A stretch of 34,044 nt of DNA from an uncultured Reyranella sp. (lineage in GTDB: Bacteria; Pseudomonadota; Alphaproteobacteria; Reyranellales; Reyranellaceae): contig CALFRN010000015.1 of the NCBI GenBank assembly GCA_937919085.1, positions 1-34,044 on the forward strand. The letters are read 5' to 3'. How positions within the stretch are numbered: position 1 is the first letter of the stretch; each line of letters opens with the position of its first letter. Below are positions 8,452-16,540 of the stretch, piece after piece. A program made the position numbers and the translations under genes. Under the pieces are notes generated by a model. It saw only the letters and a list, made by a program, of their open reading frames with translations. It was not told the DNA's origin and searched no databases.

Positions 8452-9530
8452 AGAATCCCCTCATAAGGGCCGGTGGCGACGATCTGGCGGTCGATGCCGA
8501 TTTCTTCGGCAAGTGCGCGCAGGTCGACCAGAACCTCGTCGTCCAGCGGCACGCCGTCGCGTGACTTGCGCGCCGCACGGTGGGCCTCTTGTTCGCCTGG
8601 CAACAGCACCTCGGTGAACCCCGGCCTCAGCGCGCGGGACCGGATCATGCGGGCAAACTCGCCCATCCGGGCCTCGAACTCGGCCAGCGGCTGGAACCAT
8701 TCGATATCGATGGCGGTCAGGGTGTGGCTGACGTCCAGTTTTGCTGGGTCGGAATAGGGCTTGAGGCCGAACCCACCGCCGCCGATCACGCCCGTCAGCA
8801 CATCGGTCATGAAGGCAAGGCCGTAGCCCTTGTAGGTGCCGATCCCCAGCAGCGCGCCCGCCATCGCGGCGTTCGGATCGTCGGTTTCCTGCCCGTCCGG
8901 TGTTAGCGCCCAGTCCAGTGGCATCGCTTTGCCTTCGCGCGCATGCCACTGCATCATGCCCTTGCCTGCGGTCGTCAGGGCAATGTCCATAACGGCGGGA
9001 AATCCCTGATCGGTCGGGGCGGCGATGCCCCACGGGTTGGTGCCAACCGCGCCTTCGCGCGCACCCCAAGGGGCCATTTCCGGCCCCGCATTGGTAAAGC
9101 TGATGCCGATGCAGCCCGCCTCGGCCGCCTGACAGGCATGCACCGCGCTTGATCCGTAATGGGTGGAATTGCGCACCACCACTTGGCCGATGCCGCAGAC
9201 CTTGGCTTTCTGGATTGCGAGCGTCATCGCCCGCGCCGCCGCCACCGTGCCGATGCCGTTATGCGCATCGACCAGTGCCAAGGCGGGGCTTTCCTTGACC
9301 ACCTCCCACCAGGCGGCGGGATCGACGAGCTTCCGGCTGATGCGTTCGTGATAGCGGCGCAGACGCTTGACGCCTTGACCATGGCCAGGGTGGAAGCGCA
9401 ACTCGGAAAAGATCAGTGCTTCGGCAAAGGTGCGTGCATCGGGCTCGGACAGGCCCAGCACCCGAAAGCCTTCCTCCATGAAGGCGGCAAGGCTGTCGCG
9501 CGTCACGTTGGTCATGGCGATCATGGTCAT
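8448..9530 (-). CDS. Ldh_2-family NAD(P)-dependent oxidoreductase (malate/lactate/ureidoglycolate dehydrogenase type)
   Basis: This is a 360-residue member of the Ldh_2 family, which oxidises 2-hydroxyacids or reduces 2-oxoacids and imines using a non-Rossmann NAD(P) fold. Seen directly are the family blocks around RNSTHYGSSAVHA (H124 is the expected catalytic histidine), GISFTNAGPEMAPWG, VGTNPWGIAAPT and GTYKGYGLAFM. The family includes ureidoglycolate dehydrogenase AllD, sulfolactate dehydrogenase and 2,3-diketogulonate reductase. An AllD-like role is tempting because AllA- and PuuE-type genes occur in the divergent train, but no residue I can see decides it. Its start overlaps the upstream DUF4438 stop (ATGA) and its stop overlaps the M24 start. 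Confidence 0.92.
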   Translation of the reverse strand: MTMIAMTNVTRDSLAAFMEEGFRVLGLSEPDARTFAEALIFSELRFHPGHGQGVKRLRRYHERISRKLVDPAAWWEVVKESPALALVDAHNGIGTVAAARAMTLAIQKAKVCGIGQVVVRNSTHYGSSAVHACQAAEAGCIGISFTNAGPEMAPWGAREGAVGTNPWGIAAPTDQGFPAVMDIALTTAGKGMMQWHAREGKAMPLDWALTPDGQETDDPNAAMAGALLGIGTYKGYGLAFMTDVLTGVIGGGGFGLKPYSDPAKLDVSHTLTAIDIEWFQPLAEFEARMGEFARMIRSRALRPGFTEVLLPGEQEAHRAARKSRDGVPLDDEVLVDLRALAEEIGIDRQIVATGPYEGIL

Positions 9531-10399
9531 GGTTCCAGTCCAAGAAGGTCGGCGATGTTGGCAGAGGCGGCGATGAAGGCGCCAAGCTGCCCGGCGGGGG
9601 CGGTCATCATCACGGCAATGCCGGGGCCGTATCCGGCGCGCGGCCCGTCCGTGGCGCAGACCACGCCGATGGACATGGCCCCCCGCAGGTAGCCGTGGTT
9701 GTAGCGGCTGTCGGTATCCTCCAGCGCCACAAGGTCGCCCAGCCGCAGCCCGTCGAGGCCCAGACGGGCGAGTTCGGCGCGGTCTGTCGACTGCATGTGC
9801 AGGCTACCCCCTTCCGAGGTCAGGCCCAGCCCTGCGCCCGCCAGATGCGCGGGGACGCGGGCAACCACGCCAATCTCCAGCGCGCCGGCCTCGCGCAGGG
9901 ACAGTGCGGCCAGCAGGTTCGGCCCGATGCCCTTCAGCACAATCTCGGGGTGGTCGGGCAGTACCATACCGATGCCTTCTGACCGGATGATGATCTGGTC
10001 GCCCACCGCCATGCGTTCGCGCGCAGCCTTGGGGATGTGGATGATGACCTGTTCGGAGAACCGGCCCGACTTGCCGGTCACGACGCCGACGGTGCCTTGG
10101 GCCTGTCCGGTCATAACTTTGGCGCTGTTGCCCATACAGGCGAACACGTTCAGGCCCCGGTTTTTCAGGTCGTCCGCCTGCCGGATGCTGACACCGGGAT
10201 GGATGCAGTCCGCCGCCCATCCAAAGGCGCTGTCCCCGACAGAGACGTTGTATACGATCCCGCCATAGGTCGGCAGCAGGAACGGCGTGCCGTTGGCGGC
10301 AAGGCGGTAGGGTTCCGCTGGCAGCCCCGCAAAGCCCGGATGGGCGATCGCCCCGGCCACCGAAACGGCCACGAGATCGGCCTGGTTGGTCTTCAGCAT
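9527..10399 (-). CDS. DUF4438 family protein, second of tandem pair
   Basis: This 290-residue protein belongs to the DUF4438 family, whose biochemical role is not established to my knowledge. The start at 10399 gives perfect register with its tandem neighbour: GIVYN at 47-51, FGWA at 59-62, PGVSI at 68-72 and C88-x-G-N91 fall at identical positions in both. It also places the start 2 bases after the neighbour's TAG stop. The open frame upstream of this ATG is antisense noise. The C-terminal half diverges more, with RLGDLVALEDTD and GPGIAVMMTAP still shared in form. The repeated glycine-rich beta elements suggest an all-beta or mixed fold. A metabolic enzyme role in the island is likely from context only. 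Confidence 0.85.
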   Translation of the reverse strand: MLKTNQADLVAVSVAGAIAHPGFAGLPAEPYRLAANGTPFLLPTYGGIVYNVSVGDSAFGWAADCIHPGVSIRQADDLKNRGLNVFACMGNSAKVMTGQAQGTVGVVTGKSGRFSEQVIIHIPKAARERMAVGDQIIIRSEGIGMVLPDHPEIVLKGIGPNLLAALSLREAGALEIGVVARVPAHLAGAGLGLTSEGGSLHMQSTDRAELARLGLDGLRLGDLVALEDTDSRYNHGYLRGAMSIGVVCATDGPRAGYGPGIAVMMTAPAGQLGAFIAASANIADLLGLEP

Positions 10400-10401
10400 G
10401 G

Positions 10402-11265
10402 CTATATTCCCATCTTGCAGAATGCTGCGATGTTGGCGCCGGGGTTGATCTTGAACCCAAGCTCGTCTGCCGGGCCGGTCATCAGCGTCAGGATGCCGGG
10501 GCCATGCCCGGTCATCACGCTGTCGCCGTGGATGCACAGGCAGATGGCGATCCTGCCGGTGCTGTAGCTGCGACCAAACCGGTGATCGACATCGCGGATC
10601 GCGATCAGATCGCCCAGACGCATCTGGTCTACGCCCAGCTCGGCCATCAGCGCACGGTCGCCCGACATCAGATCCTGATCCACATATTCCGCATTCAGTT
10701 CGGCCCCCGATCCCATGATGCGGGCGGGCAGTTCCATCGCCACCGGACAGATCAGCTGGCCGTTCTCCACACGCAGCCCATAGCCCTTGGCAAGCAGCGG
10801 AGAGGTCTTCTTGAACTCGATGTTGGGCCAGTCGGCCAGCGCGATGCCGCGCCCCGCGGCCCGGATCTGGACGGTATCCCCGATCATCAGGTCTTCCATC
10901 ACACCTGGCGCGAAATCGACCAGCAGGCGGGCGTGTTCGCCCGTCACGATGCCCTTGGCACCCCGCGCCAGACCGGACATCACCGTCGCCTCGTTGCCGA
11001 TGCAGGTCAGATAGTGCAACGCGAAATCCTGCATCTCCACCCCGTTGGAGATCGACACCCCAGGCTCCACATGATCGCCCGCCCAGCCAAAGGCGCGGTC
11101 GCCGACCCGCGCGTTATAGACGATCCCCGACATGCCGGGCAGCACGGTCCCCTTGCCATCGGGATAGTGGGCATAGCCGTTCGGCCGCATCGTTGGCTGG
11201 CTGATCTGACCAGTGACGGCCATCTCTACCAAGCTGTCCGTATTCCATCGCAGCGTGTCTTGCAT
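10402..11265 (-). CDS. DUF4438 family protein, first gene of the left train
   Basis: This 287-residue DUF4438 protein is encoded first in the left train, next to the divergent control region. It shares colinear blocks with the downstream paralogue: GIVYN at 47-51, AFGWA at 58-62, PGVSI at 68-72, TCIGN at 87-91, MRLGDLIAIRDVDHRFG and GHGPGILTLMTGPADELG. The upstream ribosome site is a GGGGG run close to the ATG. The function of the family is unknown to me. Two diverged copies kept side by side suggest a heteromeric protein or two related substrates. The alternative is an older duplication with one copy specialised. Confidence 0.85.
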   Translation of the reverse strand: MQDTLRWNTDSLVEMAVTGQISQPTMRPNGYAHYPDGKGTVLPGMSGIVYNARVGDRAFGWAGDHVEPGVSISNGVEMQDFALHYLTCIGNEATVMSGLARGAKGIVTGEHARLLVDFAPGVMEDLMIGDTVQIRAAGRGIALADWPNIEFKKTSPLLAKGYGLRVENGQLICPVAMELPARIMGSGAELNAEYVDQDLMSGDRALMAELGVDQMRLGDLIAIRDVDHRFGRSYSTGRIAICLCIHGDSVMTGHGPGILTLMTGPADELGFKINPGANIAAFCKMGI

Positions 11266-11316
11266 AGCACCCCCGGCCGTTCTCTTTAGGTAGCGCGGGC
11301 GTCGGCCAAAGTCGCC

Positions 11317-11343
11317 TTGACAATCCCGTTCGAATCATACAAT
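11317..11343 (+). promoter_or_regulatory. Candidate sigma-70 promoter of the right (plus-strand) train
   Basis: A consensus TTGACA at 11317-11322 is followed after 15 bases by TACAAT at 11338-11343, one mismatch from TATAAT. The spacing is short (17 is ideal), and other AT-rich hexamers nearby could serve. The predicted start would lie just upstream of the two palindromes, which would then sit in the 5' leader where a bound repressor would block elongation or initiation. Confidence 0.4.
11334..11339 (-). promoter_or_regulatory. Candidate -10 of the left (minus-strand) train
   Basis: On the minus strand this reads TATGAT, one mismatch from TATAAT, about 70 bases upstream of the first DUF4438 start. 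The hexamer at normal spacing upstream is not a good -35, but it falls next to the TTGTCGACAA palindrome, where an activator or repressor could act. This is a weak prediction based on sequence pattern only. Confidence 0.3.
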
Positions 11344-11357
11344 AGTTGATTTATAAG

Positions 11358-11389
11358 TTGTCGACAATATACAATATATCAGTCGACTG
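11358..11389. promoter_or_regulatory. Candidate operator pair for the GntR/FCD regulator
   Basis: Two perfect 10-bp palindromes lie in the divergent region: TTGTCGACAA at 11358-11367 and CAGTCGACTG at 11380-11389. Both have a GTCGAC core and their centres are 22 bp apart, about two helical turns. Between them is a tandem 7-bp repeat ACAATAT at 11364-11377 that overlaps the first palindrome. TTGT-NN-ACAA is the form of site commonly bound by FCD-type GntR regulators, and one is encoded at 17930-18619. Its binding here is an inference. Confidence 0.55.
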
Positions 11390-11436
11390 TTGCAATGCGC
11401 CGAGTCGGTATCGATCGAAGGGAAGACAGCTCAGTC

Positions 11437-12957
11437 ATGGGATATGCAGCATTTCTTGACCGGATGGGGCAGGTGAACGACCTGCTCAACGCCAAGTCCA
11501 TCCTGTCGTGGGACGCCAATACCATGATGCCCCCCGGCGGCGCCGCGACCCGCGCCAAGCAGATGGCTTCCCTGATGGGCCTGGCGCGCGACGTACTTGT
11601 GTCCGACGAAACCCGCCGCCTGCTGGACAAGGCGGAGGGTGAGGTTTCCTCTACCCCCGTTGGTAGCGTTGAGCGCACCATCTGCGCCCAGACGAGTGAA
11701 GCCATCGACTATCATCTGCGCATCCCTTCCGACCTGATCCGCAAGCGGACGGAACTGGGTGGCCTTGGCCATGACATATGGGCCGAGGCGCGCAAGAACG
11801 ATGATTTCGCCGCCTTCGCGCCGCTGCTGACGGAAACCGTCGCCCTGAACCGCGAGATGGCGGAACACATCGGCTATGACGCGCACCCCTATGATGCGCT
11901 GATGTACCGGTTCGAACCTGGCGAGACGATGGCCACTCTGAAAACTTTGTTCGCCACGCTGCGCGAAGGGTTATTGCCGCTTCTGCGCAAGGTGCAGGGA
12001 GGCGACGCCCCCCGCACCGACTTTCTGGAGCGCGCATATCCCGCTGAGAAGCAACTGGCGTTTGGCCTGTCGATGGCCAGCAAGCTGGGCTACGACCTGC
12101 ACCGCGGTCGGCTGGATCTGACGGTGCACCCGTTCGAGGTGTCGTTCACCCGCAATGACGTGCGCATAACCACCCGCATCGTCGAGAACTGGATGCCCGG
12201 CAGCCTGTTCGGAACGCTGCACGAGGCCGGGCATGGCCTTTATGAACAATGCGCGGATCCCGCCTTCGTCCGCACGCCACTGGCGACTGATCTAATCGGA
12301 CTTTACGCGGTCAGCGGCGTCAGCTTCGGCGCGCATGAAAGCCAGTCGCGTCTCTTCGAAAACCAGGTCGGCCGGTCGCGCGAGTTCTGGGACCTGAACT
12401 TCGCGGAGGCCAAGGCGGCCTTTCCCGACCAGCTTGCCGATGTAGACGCCACCGCCTTCTGGCGCGGCGTGAACCGCGTGAAGCCGGGCTTCATCCGGGT
12501 CGAGGCGGACGAACTGACCTATGACTTCCACATCATGCTGCGTGTCGATATCGAGGCAGCACTCGTGGACGGATCGTTGTCGGTCAAGGACCTACCCGAG
12601 GCGTGGAATGCCAAAATCAAGGAATACCTTGACCTTGATGTACCCAGCAACCGACTTGGCGTGCTGCAGGACGTGCACTGGTCCTCGGGCCAGATCGGCA
12701 CCTTCTGCAACTATACCATCGGCAACGTCATGGCGGGCCAGCTGTTCGCCAAGGCGCGTGAGAATGCTGCGGTGGCCGATGGTCTGGCGTGCGCCGACTA
12801 TACGCCGGTCCGCGAATGGATGACCGAACACGTCCACCGTCACGGCCGCCGCTACACCCGCGATGAACTTCTGGTCCGCGCCACCGGCCGCCCGCTCGAT
12901 CCCGCCCCCTATGTGGCGCACCTGACGCAGAAATATTCCGAAGTCTACGGGGTCTGA
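11437..12957 (+). CDS. M32-family metallocarboxypeptidase
   Basis: This is a zinc carboxypeptidase of the thermostable carboxypeptidase Taq family, 506 residues, close to the usual length. The zinc motif HEAGH is at 262-266 with catalytic E263, followed by the family block FGAHESQSRLFEN at 298-309, where E301 is the expected third ligand. The N-terminal KSILSWDANTMMPPG block is also typical. I chose ATG 11437, preceded by AGGGA, because the earlier in-frame ATG at 11395 has no ribosome site and sits only 5 bases after a palindrome. There is no signal peptide, so it should trim C-terminal residues of imported peptides in the cytoplasm. It opens the right train, and its TGA stop overlaps the next start by one base. 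Confidence 0.95.
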   Translation: MGYAAFLDRMGQVNDLLNAKSILSWDANTMMPPGGAATRAKQMASLMGLARDVLVSDETRRLLDKAEGEVSSTPVGSVERTICAQTSEAIDYHLRIPSDLIRKRTELGGLGHDIWAEARKNDDFAAFAPLLTETVALNREMAEHIGYDAHPYDALMYRFEPGETMATLKTLFATLREGLLPLLRKVQGGDAPRTDFLERAYPAEKQLAFGLSMASKLGYDLHRGRLDLTVHPFEVSFTRNDVRITTRIVENWMPGSLFGTLHEAGHGLYEQCADPAFVRTPLATDLIGLYAVSGVSFGAHESQSRLFENQVGRSREFWDLNFAEAKAAFPDQLADVDATAFWRGVNRVKPGFIRVEADELTYDFHIMLRVDIEAALVDGSLSVKDLPEAWNAKIKEYLDLDVPSNRLGVLQDVHWSSGQIGTFCNYTIGNVMAGQLFAKARENAAVADGLACADYTPVREWMTEHVHRHGRRYTRDELLVRATGRPLDPAPYVAHLTQKYSEVYGV

Positions 12958-14153
12958 TGATGAACGCGACCACACGCCTTGCCGACCGGGTCAAGCTCAA
13001 GGATGCCCACCTTATCACCCGCATGACGGACATTGCCGAGGGATTGACGGACGTGATCAAGCTGGGGCGGGGTGATCCCGACCTCGACACGCCCGCGCAT
13101 ATCATCAAGGCGGGGCAGAACGCGCTTGGCAACGGCGCGACACACTACACCCACCCGCTTGGCCTGCCCGCCCTGCGTCAGGCCATCGCGGCCAATATCG
13201 TCGCCTATGGCGGGGCGACCTATGCGCCCGAAAACATCGTTGTCACCCCCGGCGGGCAGCATGCGATGTTCATCATCGCGCTAGCACTTCTGAACCCGGG
13301 CGATGAGATCCTGGTGCCCTGTCCGGGATACAACCCCTACCATCAGGCTGCCGAAATGGCGGGCGCCGAAACTGTCCACATCCGCATGTCGATGGAGACG
13401 AACTTCACCCTGACCGCCGAGATGGTCGAGGCGCACATCACGCCCCGCTCCAAGATACTCGTGCTGATCAACCCGTCGAACCCGACCGGCACCGTCACCC
13501 CCCCGTCCGAGGTGCGCCGCATCGCGGAAGTGGCGCGCAAGCACGACCTGATCGTGATTTCCGATGAGATCTATGCCCGCCTGACCTACGGCAACAATAC
13601 CGTGCAGCCGGTTGCAAGCCTGCCGGGCATGTTCGATCGCACGATCACCCTGTCGGGGTTCAGCAAGGCCTATGCAATGACCGGTTGGCGCATTGGCTAC
13701 TTTGCCGGACCGCCCGACCTGATCCCCGCCCTGGCCGAGATCAACCACGCCTTCGCCATCTCAACAGCCGCTGCCAGCCAACACGCCGCAATTGCCGCGT
13801 TGACCGGCTCGCAGGACTGCGTCGAAGAGATGCGCCAGATCTACGACGCGCGCCGCATCGCCCTTTGCGCCGCGCTGACCGAAATGGGCATCCCCTACGC
13901 CGAGCCGCAGGGCGCATTCTATGTCTATGCCAACGTCGCCTCCACCGGGATCGGCGCGACGGCCTTTTGCGAGCGGTTGCTGCGCGAAGGCCAGGTGCTG
14001 ATGTACCCCGGCGGCATCTACGGCGACTATACCGACGATTTCGTCCGCATGTCGCTGACCCAGCCCGTCGACCGTATCCGCGAAGCCATCACCCGGATGA
14101 AGACCGTCGTCGCGTCTATCCGCACTGAAACCGTCTTAAGGAGCCCCCGATGA
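12957..14153 (+). CDS. PLP-dependent aminotransferase, class I/II (second copy)
   Basis: This 398-residue fold-type I aminotransferase has INPSNPTG with N175, DEIY with D203 and Y206, and the Schiff-base lysine K237 in SGFSKAYAMTGWR. It matches the left-train aminotransferase over long stretches (LGRGDPD, DTPAHI, MTGWR-GY) with the same residue numbering at the active site, so the two are paralogues. ATG at 12957 overlaps the M32 stop; a second ATG follows at once at 12960. The stop overlaps the VOC gene start as ATGA. Substrate specificity cannot be read from the sequence, but two related copies on opposite arms suggest two different amino products of the same pathway, or donor and acceptor specialisation. 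Confidence 0.93.
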   Translation: MMNATTRLADRVKLKDAHLITRMTDIAEGLTDVIKLGRGDPDLDTPAHIIKAGQNALGNGATHYTHPLGLPALRQAIAANIVAYGGATYAPENIVVTPGGQHAMFIIALALLNPGDEILVPCPGYNPYHQAAEMAGAETVHIRMSMETNFTLTAEMVEAHITPRSKILVLINPSNPTGTVTPPSEVRRIAEVARKHDLIVISDEIYARLTYGNNTVQPVASLPGMFDRTITLSGFSKAYAMTGWRIGYFAGPPDLIPALAEINHAFAISTAAASQHAAIAALTGSQDCVEEMRQIYDARRIALCAALTEMGIPYAEPQGAFYVYANVASTGIGATAFCERLLREGQVLMYPGGIYGDYTDDFVRMSLTQPVDRIREAITRMKTVVASIRTETVLRSPR

Positions 14154-14626
14154 AGACCGACAACCCCAACGTAATCGGCATCAAGCACATGGCCTTTGGC
14201 GTTCGCGACGCCGAGGCGGCGCTGGCCACTTACGCCCGCTTTCTGGACGTGCCCGCCGACACCGAGATTACAGTATTCCCCAAGTCGCAGAACAAGGTGG
14301 CGCTCTTCAATCTGGGTGGCATCGAATATCAACTATGCCAGTCGCTCGACCCGCAAGGCCGCTTTGCCAAATGGATCGACGAGCGTGGCTCCGAAGGTCT
14401 GCACCACATCTGCTATGAGGTGACGGACATCGACATGGCCTTGGCTCATGCCCAGGAAAAAGGTGCCACTCTCCGCATTTGCCAGGCTTGCCAGAAATTC
14501 GGATCGCACCCGCATCCCGAAGGCTGGGTCGCCTTTCTCGACAATGACGCGGGCGGCATCGAGATCGAATTCATGCAGGTCTACACGCCCGAGCAGTTGG
14601 ATCGTTACCAAGTCAAGGGCGTCTGA
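14150..14626 (+). CDS. VOC-family protein, methylmalonyl-CoA epimerase-like
   Basis: This 158-residue vicinal oxygen chelate protein is made of two beta-alpha-beta-beta-beta modules. The first begins IKHMAFGVRD (H13) and the second GLHHICYEVTDID (H85/H86), and the end has GGIEIEFMQ with E138 or E140. With Q61 these could form the usual His-Gln-His-Glu metal site. The pattern resembles methylmalonyl-CoA epimerase, but glyoxalase- or dioxygenase-type relatives look similar and no mutase or carboxylase genes are nearby. It is therefore better called a VOC enzyme, possibly an epimerase or lyase for a pathway intermediate. It has 4-base overlap with the aminotransferase gene and a 1-base gap before the next gene. 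Confidence 0.85.
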   Translation: MKTDNPNVIGIKHMAFGVRDAEAALATYARFLDVPADTEITVFPKSQNKVALFNLGGIEYQLCQSLDPQGRFAKWIDERGSEGLHHICYEVTDIDMALAHAQEKGATLRICQACQKFGSHPHPEGWVAFLDNDAGGIEIEFMQVYTPEQLDRYQVKGV

Positions 14627-14627
14627 C

Positions 14628-15614
14628 ATGCCGCAAACCCTGACCATCGGCACCGCATCGGCAGCACCGGGCACTATCGCCCGCGGCGCCATTCCCGTCA
14701 CCCAGCTGGCCGGGGGCACTCCGATTGAAATCCCCGTGGCCATCGTCAACGGGGCGATGGACGGCCCCTGCTTCTGGGTCAACGGCGCGATCCACGGCGA
14801 TGAGCCGGAAGGCCCGCTTGCCTGCCAGATCGCACTGGCAGAAGTGGATCCCGCTCAACTAAAGGGCCGACTGGTGATGATCCCGGTGGTGAACGTCCCC
14901 GCGTTCGAGGCGGCCCAGCGTGGCAACCCGCTGGATACCTTCAGCTACGACATGAACCGGATCTATCCCGGCAATGCCAAAGGCTATCTGTCCGACCGGA
15001 TCGCCGCCGCCCATGCCGCCGCGATGGGGCCGGTTGCGGATTTTGAGATCTCGATCCATTCCGGCGGCGCGCATAGCTATCTGGCCAAGGCGATCTTCGT
15101 CGACGAATCCCCCGCCTCAGTGGAACTTGCCACCGCGATGGGCCCAGGCTGGGGCTGCATCATGTCAAACTTCCTTCCCAAGGGCAGCCCGATGGCCTTT
15201 ATGAAGGACATCGGCAAGGTCGGCATTACGGTCGAACTTGGTGGGCGCTCCGCCACCTCGCCCAAGGAATTCGCCCAGGTCGGACGTGAACTTGCGAACT
15301 CAATCCTGAACATCCTGCGCCACTACAAGATGTATCCCGGCACGGCTGAATACCCCCACCCCCGCTACATCGGCGAACAAGAGGCCCTGCTTGCCCCCGC
15401 CTCGGGAATCTTCCTGCCAGCGGATGGGGTGGAGTTTCTGACGATGATGAAAAAGGGCGACCCCATCGCCCGGATCGTCAACATCTTTGGCGACACCCTG
15501 GCCGAGCTTTCTGCCCCCGCCGATGGCATGTTCTTCGGCTTGCGGGCCCTGCCCAACGTGCAGACTGGCGACTGGTGCTGTTTCTTCTGCAAGGTGTCGG
15601 GGAGACGTGATTGA
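14628..15614 (+). CDS. Succinylglutamate desuccinylase/aspartoacylase-family deacylase
   Basis: This 328-residue zinc hydrolase is of the AstE/AspA group, a branch of the M14 fold that removes N-acyl groups from amino acids. Zinc ligands are H56 and E59 in AIHGDEPEG and H144 in ISIHSGG. DMNRIYPG at 108-115 is the substrate-carboxylate block, and E203 in ITVELGG is the catalytic glutamate. A C-terminal beta domain follows residue 250, as in the relatives that act in ectoine breakdown (DoeB/EutE) and others. The start at 14628 gives a one-base gap after the VOC stop; the longer frame upstream is antisense or off-frame noise. In this island it probably deacylates an amino acid released from the substrate. 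Confidence 0.92.
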   Translation: MPQTLTIGTASAAPGTIARGAIPVTQLAGGTPIEIPVAIVNGAMDGPCFWVNGAIHGDEPEGPLACQIALAEVDPAQLKGRLVMIPVVNVPAFEAAQRGNPLDTFSYDMNRIYPGNAKGYLSDRIAAAHAAAMGPVADFEISIHSGGAHSYLAKAIFVDESPASVELATAMGPGWGCIMSNFLPKGSPMAFMKDIGKVGITVELGGRSATSPKEFAQVGRELANSILNILRHYKMYPGTAEYPHPRYIGEQEALLAPASGIFLPADGVEFLTMMKKGDPIARIVNIFGDTLAELSAPADGMFFGLRALPNVQTGDWCCFFCKVSGRRD

Positions 15615-16540
15615 TGCCGGACACTCCTCGCCCCCTCACCGGCTATGGTAACCAAGCGCCAGATATTCGTTGGCCGAACGGGGCTCGCGTGGCGGTGAAT
15701 TTCGTGCTGAACTACGAAGAGGGGTCGGAGTACACCTTTGGCGACGGCGACGGGAAATCCGACGCCGCGCTGACCGAGGTCGCCCAGGCCCGCGTGCCGC
15801 CCAGTCTGCGCGATCTTGCGGCGGAAAGCATGTTCGAATTCGGTACGCGGGTCGGGTTCTGGCGGCTTTATCGCCTGTTTCAGGACCGTGGCTTGCCGCT
15901 GACCGTCTTTGCCTCAGCACTGGCGCTGGAACGCGCGCCCGATGCCGCAGCGGCAATTGCCAAAACCAACTGGGACATCGTCTGCCATGGCTGGCGCTGG
16001 ATCGAACATTACCTTCTGGATGAGGCGACGGAGCGCGAACACATCGCGCGCGCCCATGCCTCTATCCTGAGGATGGTGGGGCGACCGGCAGAAGGCTGGT
16101 ATTGCCGCTACGGGCCAAGCCCTGCCACGCGCCGGCTTGTGGTAGAGCATGGCGGCTTTTCTTACGACAGCGACGCCTACAACGACGAGCTTCCCTACTG
16201 GCAGACCGTCGCGGGCAAGGGCCATCTGGTGGTACCCTATTCGCTGGCCACCAATGACGCCAAGCTGGTTGGTGGGTCGCTTGTCACTGGCCGGGCCTTT
16301 GGCGAATTCCTTATCGACAGCTTCAACGTCCTCGCCTCCGAGGCACATCTGCACCCGCGCATGATGTCGGTGGGAATGCATACCCGCGTTCTGGGCCAGC
16401 CGGGCCGGATCGTGGGCCTCATGGCCTTCCTCGACCATCTTGCATGCCGCGAGGACGTTTGGGTGTGCCGCAGGGCAGACCTTGCCGCGCATTGGCGCGC
16501 ACAGGTACCGTATGACGTGGCCGGGGTGGGGGCAGGATGA
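15614..16540 (+). CDS. puuE: PuuE-type allantoinase (polysaccharide deacetylase fold)
   Basis: This 308-residue protein belongs to the metal-dependent allantoinase branch of the polysaccharide deacetylase superfamily. The blocks I recognise are FVLNYEEGSEY near 30-40, CHGWRWIEH at 124-132, YDSDAYNDELPYW at 184-196 and the C-terminal MHTRVLGQPGRI at 255-266. All are characteristic of PuuE and related cyclic-imide hydrolases. ATG 15614 is preferred over the TTG just upstream and overlaps the preceding TGA stop. The next gene is an AllA-type ureidoglycolate lyase, the classic PuuE neighbour. Uricase, HIU hydrolase, OHCU decarboxylase and allantoicase are all absent, so hydantoin- or ureide-ring opening on a different substrate is quite possible. 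Confidence 0.88.
   Translation: MPDTPRPLTGYGNQAPDIRWPNGARVAVNFVLNYEEGSEYTFGDGDGKSDAALTEVAQARVPPSLRDLAAESMFEFGTRVGFWRLYRLFQDRGLPLTVFASALALERAPDAAAAIAKTNWDIVCHGWRWIEHYLLDEATEREHIARAHASILRMVGRPAEGWYCRYGPSPATRRLVVEHGGFSYDSDAYNDELPYWQTVAGKGHLVVPYSLATNDAKLVGGSLVTGRAFGEFLIDSFNVLASEAHLHPRMMSVGMHTRVLGQPGRIVGLMAFLDHLACREDVWVCRRADLAAHWRAQVPYDVAGVGAG

Noticed and set aside
11395-11436. Earlier ATG for the M32 gene
   Set aside because: It has no ribosome site and starts 5 bases after a palindrome; family similarity begins at the 11437 start.
7303-15614. Ectoine degradation cluster, suggested by the M24 and AspA-like genes plus aminotransferases
   Set aside because: The other hallmark genes (EutA/B/C-type, ectoine TRAP transporter, AsnC-type regulator, semialdehyde dehydrogenase) are missing and the importer is peptide-type.
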